Shown here: positions 51,699 through 64,000 of the stretch, one piece after another | How the letters are laid out: every line of letters starts with the position of its first letter | Numbering within the stretch: position 1 is the stretch's first letter | NCBI RefSeq assembly: GCF_048771995.1 | Contig: NC_133026.1 | Coordinates: forward strand, 55,181,001 to 55,245,000 | Length of the DNA stretch: 64,000 nt | DNA from: Taeniopygia guttata | Taxonomy: Eukaryota > Chordata > Aves > Passeriformes > Estrildidae | Direction: 5' to 3' | Notes under the pieces: generated by a model | The model's input: only the letters and a program-made list of their open reading frames with translations | Database searches by the model: none | What the model was told of the DNA's origin: nothing | Translations under genes and position numbers: made by a program

Positions 51699-54359
51699 TC
51701 TGAACCCTTATTTGTCAAGAAGTATGAACATAGAACAGATTTAAAACTAGGAAGGTTTATTTATTTATTTTTCTCTAGCGAGGAATAGAAAGCAGAGATG
51801 TACCGGTAACATAGCTGCTTAAAAGCAGTGTGATAACTATCCCAAGCCCATTTCCCTTAAATGCTAATTAATTTGAAAGTCTATTTTCACATTTGATGCT
51901 ACTGTTTGCAGTCATAACACGATAGTATTTTTTCTGATGCAATTGCCTCCAGCTACTAGTTTCGTTTTCATTGTTAGTCTCTTCATACCTTGATAGTGTT
52001 TCTCAAAAACTAGATTGGATGAAATTGAGAAAGCCATTTGAGAGCAGTAGCAATAAGAACAAAATGGCACTCACCAAGTACATTCAGAAGATTATAAAGC
52101 CTAGAGTACAACTTCTACGACACCTCGTTTCATGTAAACCAGTGAGAATACGAATAAAAGCTGCTTTTTCTATGTCTAATTAGAGTTATTTTTGTATTTA
52201 ATATAGAGGGAATGGAATGATAAATACTGTGTTTACTTCTGTAAGAGGAAGCAATGGTAGAAAGGAATATATGACATATTCATAAAGAAAATATTTCTAC
52301 TTGGTACTAAGAATGCCAATACCTCTGGAAGACTGGAAGAGCAAAAAAGCCACAAATAAGGTGATGTGCTTGTTTGGAGACATTTTGTTCAATCAAAATT
52401 ACAAAAATATTCCTATCTGTAGATGAAATAGGTTATTTCATCAATTGACAGGCATCATTACCAGTTTACAGCTTTAATTGAAAAGTCTCAGAAATGGTTT
52501 CCTAAAGGCAGCATGTATCCTTTTACATAGTTGAGCAGGCACATCTTCTTGAATATGATATTATTATCTACCCATATTGGTAATTTCACTCTCTCTGTTC
52601 AAAATTTGCTTGACATTAAAATTATGAAAAATATATAAACCATTTATTAGAAATATCATTACCCAAAGATACTCGCTCAGGAGCAGCAAAATTACTCTGT
52701 CAGGCTTTGCATGTTTAATAAATTATAATTTCTTCCAATATTAAATGCACAGCAACAAATAAATGGGTTCAAAACATGAGAAAGTCGCTTGGCTTTTATT
52801 TCCCCTTAGGAAGATTAACTTTGCGTGAGTATTCTGCACATTGCAGTATGAGCCAGGAAAAAAAATACAGGTCTTAATTCAAAGCACCATGAAGGGGATG
52901 ACCTCCTTCACCAGGGGCTTTGAAAGTACAGAAAACATATTAAGTATGGACACTGTTGTGTTTGAGGTGGAGTTCAGGCATGAATAATTGTAGTATCAGA
53001 ATCTGATAGTCTGTCTGGAAGCATTCACACAGGTGACCAACTTCATGCACAGGCCCAGGATGCATATTCCTAAACATAACCATCAACAGGATCAAAGTCC
53101 ACAGTAAGCACTGCAAGACTAGCACTACTCCTGCTGGTATTTCTGGCAAAATTCCTCATGGCTTCAATGGAAATGGAAATTGAACTAAATTAAGCATATT
53201 TCAGCACGTCTCATTTTAAGATTATTCATATTTAATAAGACTACCGAAGGGAGAGGTATAGGCAGAATTATTGGAGATATATTGTCTAAAAGAGATAAAT
53301 TAAGAGGAAAACCTGCAAACATGCATCCATTCTTCCTCCTTTCATTGGTTCTCCATGTATAGTACCCAAGAAAACATACCTCATAGAAAAATCCTCTTAC
53401 AGGCAGATCTTCTGGACACAGAATTTCTCCTAGGTACATCAAGTCTGTCAAGCTTAAGAAAAGTGGGTATGGGACCCCATCTATCTGGTCTTGAAATGGA
53501 AATTTTTTGGGACACCCCAAGGGGAGGTCACTTTTGGCAAAGACTCCAAGAAAATGTAGTTTCCTTTTATGGGCAGAAATCACTCATGCTCAGTGTGTGA
53601 TTTTTTGTAAATAGGAGAGCAACAGCTAATCTCTTTCTAAGGCCAGCGTCATAGCCTGTTATCTGTCCCTAATATGGAAGAGATTCTTTGAAGAAGAGAA
53701 GAAATGGGAAAAATGTCTCCAACCAGAAAAATCCGTAACTTTCCAGGGATGAACTCAGATATCTGGGACATAAAGCTTGAAATTTCTTGTGAGACTGGGA
53801 TACACAGAGGAACACTGTTGAAATACTGGTATTAGGACAGCTGTCTAGATCTTCCAGTCATGGTCTAGCAGTTTGAAGCAACTGAGGCTGGTTTATTTGA
53901 CTGCTCAGAGTGCCTGCAAGACAGACCATGGATAACTGCATTAATCCTAAGAGGCATTTCCTTCCTTGAAAAGTTAGGGAGAACTTGTTGATACAGGACA
54001 AAGCAGAATTATTTTTCAGAAGCCCCTCTACAGGCCTGCCTGGCCGCTCTCAGTACCAGACATTGATATCATTCATATTCACTGGCAGTTAAAAAATTTT
54101 GACGTGTATGTCTCCCTGAATGTCCTTTCCAGCAGAGAAGTGTATTCCAGATTATATCGTTGAAAGCAAGGAGTGTGTGGAAGGATATATCTTTGCTAAC
54201 ACTTTCTGAGTTTTCCCCAGAATAGCTTCATTTGGACATTATGTAGGATAGAAGAGGTAGAATGGAAATATTCAGTTCTAAAATGATAAGATTCAAGCCT
54301 ATAAGGCTCCCCCAGAGTCTACACTGACCTCTTAGGAGCTCCAAGAACAAGGGACACTC

Positions 54360-54680
54360 ACTCTAGACAGTGAGGCTGCATGTCCCTCACGAGCTCTCAC
54401 AGAACAGTCCCACAGAAGAGGGCTCACCTCCTTTCAAAGAGAGGAGGGCAACAAGGAAGACTGAGTTGACTCTTGGAGCAGCACGGAAGATGGCAGTGCT
54501 TGATGGAGTGCTATTGAACACGAGTGTACGCAGGTCATCCTTGGGAGGATAACAGGAACTCTGAGCCATTGAGTAGACAGCTGAAGTGCCTTCAGACTGC
54601 TATGCCATGAATAAAAGAACTGGACAGCTGTCCTGTGCTGCTGGAGAAACCTGTGTGACAACATGCCCTGAAGTGATGGG
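54360..54680. mobile_element. Possible old LTR-like fragment
   Basis: A G+C-richer block than the surrounding intron, with ATGAATAAAAGAACTGGACAG near 54607-54628 (an AATAAA signal at 54611-54616) and TGTGTGACAACATGCCC after it. It resembles the R/U5 part of an ERV LTR but I cannot name a family or define ends. It could equally be unrelated unique sequence. Confidence 0.25.
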
Positions 54681-57600
54681 AGGCGGCAAAAGGCTAAGGA
54701 GGCTGTGAAGCTTAGGACTCAGGATGTATTTTTTGGTCTTGAAAATGTGGAGGGGAAGATTTCTTCAGCCTCTTACAGAAAATGCTTGTTCTTGATATTA
54801 TGATCATGTAATTTAAGCCAGGAAATGAGCAAGGTAAGACATGTAAAAATGTGTGTGTTCTAGAGGAAGAGAAGACTGCTTTAAAGCTACACTGGGAGGA
54901 TTAAGGCCAAATACCAGAGGTAAAACTCAGGATTGACCTTAAAGAGTGCTAAAGCACAGATAATAGATAAAGTGAAAGATAAAAAAGGCAGAGGAAATAT
55001 AAGATCAGCACAACCAAAATTAGGCATTTGAAGGTTAATGGCTTCTGATCATTGTGCCTTTGTGCTCAAGAAACATTTCCTTAAAAATACCTGTTTTTTT
55101 TTTTTTTAGTTTGAGAGGGAGAAATAACCAGGTGATAGAGGATCTTTACAAAAATATTTTAATTTGTCTTAACTCACACTTTGCTGATGTAAACCACATT
55201 GCTTATTCTAGTACCTAGTGACTTAGTAAACTGGCTATTTTTAAGAAAAATATTGCAAAGAAAGGTAAGGGATGAATTAACAATTTTCTGTAATGTGATA
55301 AATCACTATTTTTGCATATGACTTTAAATTGTTTCAACTGCATTCACTTAAAGTTTTGTTTAAATATTAAATTGCAACTACATAAAATTCAGGGTCTATG
55401 ACAACTTGGGATATGTAAATACCACCCATCATATCAGAGATAATAAGCAGTAGCCTAAAAACATTAGGAACATAAATGAAAGAATTCAGTTGGATATTGT
55501 GATCAGTTAAGATTTTTTGGTAATTACAATATATCTATAATTAAATAGATAAAAGAAACATTAAAGTAGGAATGGCAAAAGGAATGAGGGACTGGATGAA
55601 TACAAATGAGATTCTAGGTGTGATAAGAGTACCTGAAAGCCCAAAGAAATTTTCATTAGTATAATAATCATGTGCTGTGGCTTGAAATTATTAGATCTCT
55701 GCATATAACTGGACGTTGAGAATATGACACCTCTACAATACAATTTTGTCCTGGGCATTATGTCAATAGATAAATATAAAAAAATTAGAGGAAGCTTACA
55801 GAAAAGCAAGAACCTCTGTCTAGGGTCTAGGAATTTCCAAGTTACAAGGAAAGATTAAAAGAACTAACATATTATTAGCTTGGATAAGAGATGAAAAAAG
55901 GGAGACAGGATAACAGTCTACAGATAACTGAAGAACTGTAACAGGAAAAAGGGGAGGGTTGGATTTTTTTCAACACAGATCAGTGAAGGGCCAAAACTCA
56001 GGAAAATTTATGTGTTGTAGCAAAATTTTTCTGTCAGTGATGCATGTACATTATGCTGCACACCAGAAGAATGACAGAAATGCTGTCATTTGGTACTAAA
56101 AAGGCACACTGGGTAATGTAATAGAGACTGTGGAGTAAAGGAAATTCCTAGAAAGGTGGAATGATAATTCTTATAGTCTCTGTAACTGTAAGATCTGCTA
56201 AACAGGACACAGTATCATCATACCAATCATACTCATCATAAGGTACAGTTACAAATATTTTAAAGTATTTAAGGTATTTTTAAGATTGTTGTTAATAAAA
56301 TATAGGAAAACAGGTAAATTACTCCAACAATGAGAAATGAGAAATTTAGACTTCAAGTCAAGCCTGAAAGAATTAAAAAAGTTAGAGAATGCAATGCATT
56401 GAAGGATACAAGCTACATGTCCTCCAAAATCCCATCTTGCTACTAAAATTTCCTTCCTGCAATTCTAAATCCATTCATTGAGTTATCATTGTGTAAAACT
56501 CAAGCAAACCTTATCACCACATTTACATGCATAAATAAACTCTAAGTCAGAACTTTATTGCTCTTCTCAAAGGTAAGTGCTAAACTCTTCTGCCATTTCC
56601 TGGAAGTATCTTCCATTCTAGTTAACGCAGAGGAGTGATTTCCATGATTTTGCTAAAGGTGCAATCAAGAATTTTCGAAATGAGTCCCCAGTGTAAAAAT
56701 ATTCAATCAAATACTCCAGCATAAACTTTTCCAAATGCTGAGCAGTTTTTTTTTATTGCAAAAAAATGGTACGAAAGTACACGAGTCCCCGCTCTCAGAG
56801 TCCCAGCCACCCACTGAACAAAGCATTGCTGGAGGAGTCAGATGTTCTGTGTGAGCTGCTGCATCACAAGGACACAGGGACTTATCAGCTGCAAGAATTC
56901 ACCAGCACAGTCTGCCAGGCAAGTTTCTCAATAATGACCAATTTCTGCTTGTTGCTGTAACCCATGCATACTTAAAGAAGTCATTAAGTTCAAACAGGTC
57001 ACAAATATATTAATTTTTTTTTTCCATACCTCCTTTTGACTTAAAAATTACCCTTGACTCTGTTTCTTGTGGTTTTTATATTAACTTGATAATGTTGTTT
57101 CACAGAGTTTTACAGGAGCAGAAATGCTAAAAACCTTTTTTCCCCTCTGTGCAACATGGCAATATGAAATGAAGTGTCATGTACTACTTGCTCAACAGTA
57201 GCAGGCAGGTTTTGCATATTATTCGTGTTGTCCTGTGCTAATGCAATCGCAATAATATTTAAGTGCCTTTGATACTGCACAACCCATCAGCTATTGTACT
57301 GTATGCATACACACTATTATACATCTGAAATATTAGATAGTTTAAAAAATAAAAGTACTTGTTCTAAAAATGCACTTCTTATGTAAAGTACTTGGATAAA
57401 CTCTGTTAATATAAAATATTCTAAGAAATAATTTTCTTAGTATCGTGGAAATAGATAGGACTTCTCTTGTGCAGAACTGTCAGTTTTAATACCCTGGGTT
57501 TAATATTTTGATATTCTGCTTGAAGGAAGTAAATGCAATCAAATTTACCTATTTTCACATAAAATCACCATCTGATATATTCATACCTGTCTTGAGTTGG

Positions 57601-57944
57601 TTCTTATGTAGTAAATGCTGCTCCACTAGGTTGAGGGGTATTATTTTTGTTTATATGTTTTAAATAATTAATAAGTCATCTCCCTTAATGACAGCAGAAA
57701 TTGTCTGTACCTTTGCAGAATATCTTCAGAAGACTGCTGAGGCATTAGAAGTCAAAGCAAAGGAAACTCGGACTGGTCTGCTGTCAGATCATATGCCTTC
57801 ATCATGTCCCTTCAGTAATCCCATGGATACCAAGTAGATCCCAGAAGAACCCTACCCATGCCAATACATAATAGTCTCAAAAATATGCTGGTTTTGTTTT
57901 CCTTTTTTTTTAGAAGAAATACTAGAAATTGAGGATAATTAATA

Positions 57945-57970
57945 ATAAACAAGCAAACAAACAAACAAGC
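57945..57970. repeat. Short (CAAA)n-like run
   Basis: AAACAAGCAAACAAACAAAC, an interrupted CAAA simple repeat. Confidence 0.8.
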
Positions 57971-60900
57971 AAAAAACCCTCAATGGAGAATATCCAGTTC
58001 TATCTGAAGTGTGAAAAGGAATCAGCACAGTCACAGACAAACTTCTGCTGCTATTTCCTTTTCAAATGAAAAGGGAGCTTTCATAAAAATGTAGTTTGGT
58101 TTCAGCTGCTTTGTGACCTAACCATTGTCACAAATGGGTCATTGCTCATTTGTGCTTGCAGAACTGATGTCAAAAGCCACCTGAAGTGTGACGCTAAGTT
58201 TGCATAATAAAATGCAACCAAAAATGAGCAGCCAATGTAGTTGGTCTTGCTCTAAGTACCTTTACTGTCATGTAATAACACAAAACCAACAAGGGAAGCA
58301 TACACTGAACATTTTTAGAGACATTGCTTTCTTCCAAGGTATCAAAAACCAGAGATGCCTGTGTGGGTGATGCTATAGAAGTGGCAGAATTGTCTATATA
58401 CCACATCACACTTGACATACCTAAAAAAAAAACACACCCAAGTTTACTGACATACCTAAAATATTTCTGTCAGTTTTACTATGATTTTTCATTCAGCATT
58501 TCACACAAAAAGCCATATTCCTACACGTTTTACAGAGATTTTCAAATGACAATACAGTGAGGTAAAGCTTTTGTGATAGTCCAAGCTGAGTGTTTTTGAA
58601 AATCCCAGTGAGGTAATGTATCTAGTCTTTTAGGAAGGATGTTTTTGCATTAGTTAAAATATTTTGGCTTAAAAAGCAGAGAATTCTGGAATTAGTTTAA
58701 CAGAAGCCCAAATAAGTTGCTGTCTCTGTACCCTCTTCCAAAGGAGTTCAGCAGTGTATTTTCTGAGTGCTACCCTGTAAACTGTATTTCAGCCTTCCCA
58801 CGATGAATGTTGTCTATACTGCCCATCAGGTGGTGATGCTTAAGAGAAGGATGAAGGGATTATTACACCTTGGCAGAAGGTAGGAATGCTTCTTGTCATT
58901 GTTCCATACCTATCATTTTCATGTATTTCATGTAACACCTGATCTTCCACAAGAAAAGCACAGTTTGAATCTTTGGCGTACTACTTGACTGGGTTCACAG
59001 TCCTTATACGCGGCTCCCTACTTCTGTCATTTTAATCAGGAGGTAGAAGGTTTAGTAATGTTAGCAGTCAGTATCTTAACTTGGTCTGGAATGAGTAGTA
59101 TCAGTGCAAATAAATTACATTTTGCTCCTTTGGAGAAGATCAACCATTATGCCATATTAATTGACAGGAAAGCAGTGGCTGCAGACGGTCAAATGAATGA
59201 TGGGTCAGAGCCAAGCGGGGAAGCTGTTAAACTTTTCATAAGCCTTATAAATCTTATATAGGAAATTTTGTAAAACATGGTAGGTTATAAAGGAATTATA
59301 AAATATGCTGCAGTTCAGTTATTAGCCCTTTCAAACTGCCATTTCTGCCTGTCTACAACTTCCTGTGATTTCTCTTCCCTCTGCCTTTGAAGGTTTTGTT
59401 AATTTGCTTATCTGACCCTCCAGTCAGCCCCACTGTCTGCTCTGCATTTCTCATTACCAGCTGAGTATCTTATCAAAAGCTGTTGTCATTTGGAAAATGC
59501 ATTGTTTTTATTCAGTCTGAACATAATTTTCCCTGCTTCATTGAGCAGACAGAACTGCAAGACAGCCAGGCAGAGGGAAAGCTTTCTCCTGCAATTTAAT
59601 TAAGTCTCAGTTTTTGGACTGTGAGCAGCAGTAGAAGGCATGTTGGACTTAACACCCTCACTCCCAGCTTAGCAGTCAATCCTGCTATGGTGGGAAAGCA
59701 GAAGAGCACTTTCTATACCAGCACTACACATTATAGACCCTGAATATCTTTTCACCCTGATTTTAAAGGTGTACATTTGCACTTTGCCCTGCTGCCCATG
59801 GTCTGTTCACTCCCCTTTCATCGAGCCCATAGCAGGAAGAACCTATCACCTGCATTCACCAAGGTACCAGAGGACACATCTCATGCTTGGCGAAGAAGAG
59901 AAGGGCTCTTGCTTTGCTGGTTTAGGTGGGGAAAGAGCATGCTGGGATGAGTGTCTGGATGTGTATCTCTACTAGTGGGCAGAGTGAGTATAGAAAGATG
60001 GAGCGAGTAAACCTGAATAAATACCTCAATGCTTAAGAAAGCTGAGAGGGTGAATGCAGGTGCTATGACCTGTTATCCATCAGATAGTCTGCCTCAGTAG
60101 AAGCCTAAAATTTATTTTGCACTTGGGTGCATCTGAAACCCCAGAGGATAAGCTAGAGGTCCTTCCTGGGCTGCTGCTCCTATGCCTGGCCTGGAATGCT
60201 TTGTCTTCTGATAAAGTGTGAAGGCATTAAATATCATAAATAGTATAAAGGAGCTAGCCTACTGGCATACATACAATAGAAATAATTTTTGATTTCTTTT
60301 GCATCATGCAAATAAATAAATATTAGCTCTGTTCTATATCTTTGGGAACCAAAATCCGAACAAATATCTTATATTTTTATGCATTTAAAAAGCTGAAGTA
60401 AAATGCTGATGCTGAGATAATAAAAGGAAAAGCAAATATAATAACCATGCTGACTCTAGAGAAAACTGCAGCATACAGTAAAAGATTTATTGCTTGTTTA
60501 GATCATCAGTTGGGACTCAGATTGTCAGCTGGATCTGCAAGGGGAAACAGTCAAGTATTGGAGGCTTCTTTGTGTTGTTTTGAAGCTGATTTGGTGAGGT
60601 GCTTATAAAATAAGAGATTATTCAGAACAGGTCTGATGCTGCAGAGCTGCTGCATTTTCCATTCTTTAATTTCTCGTCCATAAGCCTCTGATGTATCAAG
60701 GAATGCAGAATCTACAGAGGTCAGTATAAGTATGAAGTCACCTTTTCAAAGGTTTTATGAATTTCATGAGGACACCAGGCAAAAGTTGCTGAATAAGCAT
60801 CTCCTTGCTCCCATTTGCATGCGATGGTCTGACCTGAGCAACATCAGATCCCATCCCTTATTTCTAAAATTGGTTCCTCTCTTCTATCTGAGTTGAATTT

Positions 60901-61068
60901 CTGTGCTGTTTCCTTCACACTATTTTCAGATTTATTTTCTAAAATAATCTGTTGTTATAGATCAGTAGTTACTATTTCAATGAATGCTGACAGCAGTTTT
61001 TTAGCCATCATAGATGATTCCCTGCCTTTATTTTCCACAGATTCTGTTCCATCTTATTAAAGATGGAT

Positions 61069-61570
61069 GTCACAGAATCAGAGAAGGGTGGAGGTTGGAC
61101 CTCCAGAGGTCACCTGGTCCAAGCCCTCTGTTCAAGCAGGGACACCTAGAGCCACTCATCCAGGACCAACTCCAACTGTTTTTTTTAAATATCTCCACAG
61201 ATACTCCACCACTTTCCTGGGCAATCTGTGCTAGTGCTTGGTCAACCTCACAGCAAGAAGTGTTTCCTGTTGCTCATATTCAGGGGAAACCTGTGTTTCA
61301 GTTTGTGCCCACTGCCTCTTGTCCTGCCTCTGGACACCACTGAGAAGTAGTTGTCTCCATACTCTTTGCACCCTCCCTTCAGGTGCTCCTATGTGCACTA
61401 AATGCATTTATAACTGTTAAGACCCTCTTGAGCCTTCTCTTCCCTTCTCTTCCTTTCTCTCAGCCTTTCCTCATAGAAAGAATACTCCAGTTCCTTCCTC
61501 ATCTTCAAGGCCCTTTGCTGGACTCACTGCAGTATATCCCTGTCTTTCTTGTAAGCCCAGAATTAGGACA
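61069..61570 (-). mobile_element. CR1 LINE 3' fragment
   Basis: A reverse-oriented CR1 3' region of about 500 bp. Plus-strand reading shows GTCACAGAATCAGAGAAGG, TGGTCCAAGCCCTCTGTTCA and GGGCAATCTGTGCTAGTGC. Then the ORF2-tail complement appears (CCCACTGCCTCTTGTCCTG, CTGGACACCACTGAGAAG), followed by a pyrimidine-rich stretch at 61431-61470 and CAAGGCCCTTTGCTGGACTC. The element is decayed. Confidence 0.88.
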
Positions 61571-61760
61571 CAGTAAAAGCAGAAGTATCTGAGATCTGTT
61601 TGTAACTACAGTCAGAACATAACTGAAACGTCAAAACACAGGGATCTCAAAAAGTGTAAAACTCTCAAAAACACTGTTTAAACTTTATTATTTAAACTGA
61701 AAACAACAAAGTGCAAAATATATAAGAAACTCTATATGCAATAACTATTTAAACATAATA

Positions 61761-61766
61761 ATAAAC
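61761..61766. repeat. Target-site duplication, left copy
   Basis: ATAAAC immediately before the LTR TG; identical to 62120-62125. Confidence 0.9.
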
Positions 61767-61911
61767 TGTAATTTCTGGTGTTTTCCCCCCCTCTACGCAG
61801 CCCCCCGAATAATCCGACCAGCTCAGAGATATGGGGCTGTGAGGGGAGGAATACCAGGAGAGGGAAAGGTATTCAAAAGAGGCTCTTACCCAGGGTGTTG
61901 GAACAGCTCTC

Positions 61912-61917
61912 TTTATT
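61912..61917 (-). terminator. LTR polyadenylation signal
   Basis: AATAAA on the minus strand in the R region of the solo LTR. Being sense to CDH12, it could in principle act on the CDH12 pre-mRNA. Confidence 0.75.
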
Positions 61918-61974
61918 CTGTGGTGTCCATGGGAGAGCGGGGCAAAAGAGAGAGAGCAGGAAGTTTTAGGGGTC

Positions 61975-61980
61975 TATATA
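61975..61980 (-). promoter_or_regulatory. LTR TATA box
   Basis: TATATA within CCTATATAGACC in the U3 of the solo LTR, correctly placed upstream of the poly(A) hexamer. It would direct transcription leftwards, the same direction as CDH12. Confidence 0.75.
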
Positions 61981-62119
61981 GGTTTTGGACAGGGTGGGCT
62001 TTCCTGGCTCCCCGCCAACCCCGTTGGGGCAGGAAGGAGGATCCAGGGGTTATCTTGATCAGAGTCACAGAGGCCTGGGGGAAAGGGGGGAAAAAGGGTG
62101 CCATGAGCTCACCGTAACA

Positions 62120-62125
62120 ATAAAC
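62120..62125. repeat. Target-site duplication, right copy
   Basis: ATAAAC immediately after the LTR CA; identical to 61761-61766. Confidence 0.9.
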
Positions 62126-64000
62126 TTGAGTATTTTAGGACAGAAAAGTATAGTCAATTCTTACAAACAGACCTAAAGGACAAATTCAGAAGGAAAGGAC
62201 TTAGAATCTGATTAGGTTGCAGTGGCAGTTATCCTTGTGGAAAGGGATGAAAGACCTTAAATGAAAAATATTGGGAAGCTCATTTATTATTCTATACTAA
62301 TGAAATAGCATCATGGTTGACTTGGGATACCAAAGTGCAGATTACCAACTAACACACTTCCCTGTAGCACATAGGTTTTTCTTAGACATAGTTTTAAGTT
62401 CTGAACCCTCATAATTCTCTGTCAAGCCCTGAGAGGTTCACCAATTGAGGTGATATGATAATCACATATTTAATCTCATAATTTAATCTCACAATTGCTT
62501 TCTAGAATCCTTGAGAAATCCATTCCTGAAGAAATTTGATATAACAGTTCTTGATGAAAAATCTGGAAGACTATTATTTGATGTAAAATAACAGTTTGTG
62601 CCTCTGGGATAAGAACTGGCTTTGCAAAATCACATCACCAGGTGGTACAAGTGCTGTGAAATAAACCAGAAACTGTTATGAACTATTATGATCATATTGT
62701 TCCTTTTCCCTCACTTTAGCTGTTCTCAATCAATTTAAAAGCTTTCCTTGCCAGGTTGTTCTTTGCCTTGGATCTGAATGCATACTTCTTGATTTTCAGC
62801 ATCCACTTCCTTCACAAACAGGTCATTCACTGAGAGCTGTAGTCCATAAACTTCTTGGGTTACATATCTATTTCAGTTCAATTTCCTGACTGACATTTTA
62901 TAGTGTAATATGACTGCATATGCCAACAGAAGATCACTTGCTGTTTTTCACAAGCTTCAGTAAGTTGATGAATTACTGACTGTAAATAAAAGTTACTGGC
63001 CTCTCTCGGTTTCAGACTTTGTTTTCAGTTGCTTTTGACTTGCTGGACTTAGGAAATAATATTGCACACTTGAAGTGCATCCAGGAGTCGATCTAGGAAA
63101 ATTTATACAAGTCAAATGAATCCCACCAGTCTTTTATTTGGGAAGGTTTGATTTTTTATTAGTAGTCTTTCTGACTTGTGCAAGAAAGTACTTACCTTTG
63201 CTCCATGTTCCTGCCAGTCTTGAGAAAACCCACAGAGATCAAAATATCAGTCTGCAAGTGTCCCAGAATTGCAAAGAAGGATTTTTAATGCACAACTCCA
63301 TCTGTTTCCAGTGAACCAGCTGCATCATCACAGAGGGCTAATTAGTGACTTCATTTACCATCCCCACTGATCATGTGTGATCGCTTCAGCCTTAGGTAGA
63401 TAGATTTAAGATTAAGGTTAAGACAAGTTCACACCTTTTTTGTAGTTTCTCTTTGTAGAAGCTCCAAGCCAATCACTGAATCAAGGTACTGCAGATCCTG
63501 AATTGATACAACTGAGCCACTTACCAGCCGAGCTGTGACAATTGTATGTGTGCACCTAATATATTGCAAGTGTAAAATAAAATGTAGTAGTTTAAACTGC
63601 CATGAAGAGGATTGCCACAATAATTTATTATTCACACTTTGGTTCATGGTAAAGGTAAAGTAGAGACTGTGCTGCTAGAAAACATCTCCTTTTGACGGAC
63701 AATTTATACACAGAAGAAAAAGATTTTTTCTGCCTTCTGTTTGAAGAGAAGTCAATTTCTGTCCAGTTTGATTAAACCACTCAGTCACCGAGGAGGAACA
63801 CAGGTCATTCAAACCTAGAGAATGACAGAGCAGTACATGGGACCATAGGGGAAAATCTTACAGGAAAAGGGCAGTGGAGTAAAGGATGTGATTGCTTGAG
63901 TTCATGAAGATGAAGTTTAGGAGCTAGAAAACAGAGAACAAAGGAAGAGCCAAAAAGTGGGGAGCAGTGGGAGCCAGAAGTAGGAGTTAATTGCCTATAT

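Larger units (their letters stand above)
61767..62119 (-). mobile_element. Solo LTR of an ERVK-like endogenous retrovirus, intact target duplication
   Basis: A 353-bp LTR on the minus strand, sense to CDH12. In LTR orientation it begins TGTTACGGTGAGCTC and ends ...CCAGAAATTACA, so the ends are TGT...ACA with short inverted termini. It is flanked on both sides by the identical hexamer ATAAAC (61761-61766 and 62120-62125). A 6-bp duplication is typical of class II (alpha/betaretrovirus, ERVK-like) integration. Inside are a TATA box (CCTATATAGA, 61975-61980) and AATAAA (61912-61917) 58 bp further along, as in a real U3-R. No internal viral genes remain, consistent with LTR-LTR recombination. Preserved termini suggest a fairly recent insertion. 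The open frames across it are not genes. Confidence 0.92.
51044..64000 (-). other. CDH12 intron upstream of EC4 exon, partial
   Basis: Nearly 13 kb running off the window. No further cadherin exon was found on the minus strand; in particular no EC3/EC4 linker motif (DVDEPP type) was seen. Long introns are usual in this gene. It contains one simple repeat, a CR1 fragment, an intact solo LTR and a possible old LTR near 54360-54680. All other short open frames appear incidental. Confidence 0.75.

Noticed and set aside
53185..53600. Overlapping frames of 132 (minus) and 81 (plus) codons in the large intron
   Set aside because: Neither shows a cadherin repeat, splice signals or any family I recognise; treated as chance.
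61778..62176. Overlapping open frames, one of 92 codons, rich in Arg/Gly/Pro
   Set aside because: They coincide with the solo LTR at 61767-62119 and run antisense to its TATA and poly(A) signals.
63429..63647. 72-codon minus-strand frame considered as an upstream CDH12 exon
   Set aside because: It has no cadherin motifs (no DxD, LDRE, or DVDEPP-type linker) and no suitable splice boundaries.
1..64000. CRISPR arrays, operons, prokaryotic mobile systems, tRNA or rRNA genes
   Set aside because: No regularly spaced repeats, no ribosome-binding-site/operon organisation and no recognisable RNA genes; the window is vertebrate nuclear DNA.

Overview
The window is low-GC vertebrate DNA, almost certainly from a bird. 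It carries many degenerate CR1 retroposons, some ending in the avian CATTCTGTGATTCT-type 3' terminus, plus LTR copies that resemble high-copy avian endogenous retrovirus LTRs, and the one gene has long introns and canonical GT-AG splice sites. Nothing prokaryotic or plasmid-like is present.

The only supported protein-coding gene lies on the minus strand. It is the 3' half of a type II classical cadherin, best matched to CDH12 (BR-/N-cadherin 2). Five coding exons run from 51043 down to 34884, with sizes 137, 122, 118, 252 and 497 nt. They join in phase into 374 complete codons plus a stop and encode the end of EC4, EC5, the transmembrane helix and the catenin-binding tail. The signal peptide, prodomain and EC1 to mid-EC4 are not here; the intron upstream of the first visible exon fills 51044 to the window end.

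Layout. 1-34883 is gene-free DNA downstream of the cadherin stop, including its unmapped 3'UTR. It holds four LTR copies of two families (2494-3610 and 19259-20275 in opposite orientation; 13028-13600 and 26568-27080 in the same orientation), CR1 pieces at 6330-6862 and 29801-30345, a tetranucleotide microsatellite joined to a small VNTR, and two hairpin-forming inverted repeats. 34884-51043 holds the cadherin exons. Its introns contain a ~1.95 kb reverse-transcriptase-bearing CR1 (35885-37835, antisense to the gene), a CR1 3' end (45311-45775) and a perfect 28-bp palindrome (49513-49540). 51044-64000 is intron with a (TTTTG)n repeat, a CR1 fragment and a well-preserved solo LTR (61767-62119) flanked by a perfect 6-bp target duplication, in the same orientation as the cadherin gene.

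I found no CRISPR, operon, tRNA, rRNA or convincing new gene system. The observations most worth checking are the sense-oriented solo LTR with its own TATA box and poly(A) signal, the perfect palindrome, and the lineage-specific segment in the CDH12 tail. Identification of the LTR and CR1 families rests on recognition, not on a database search.
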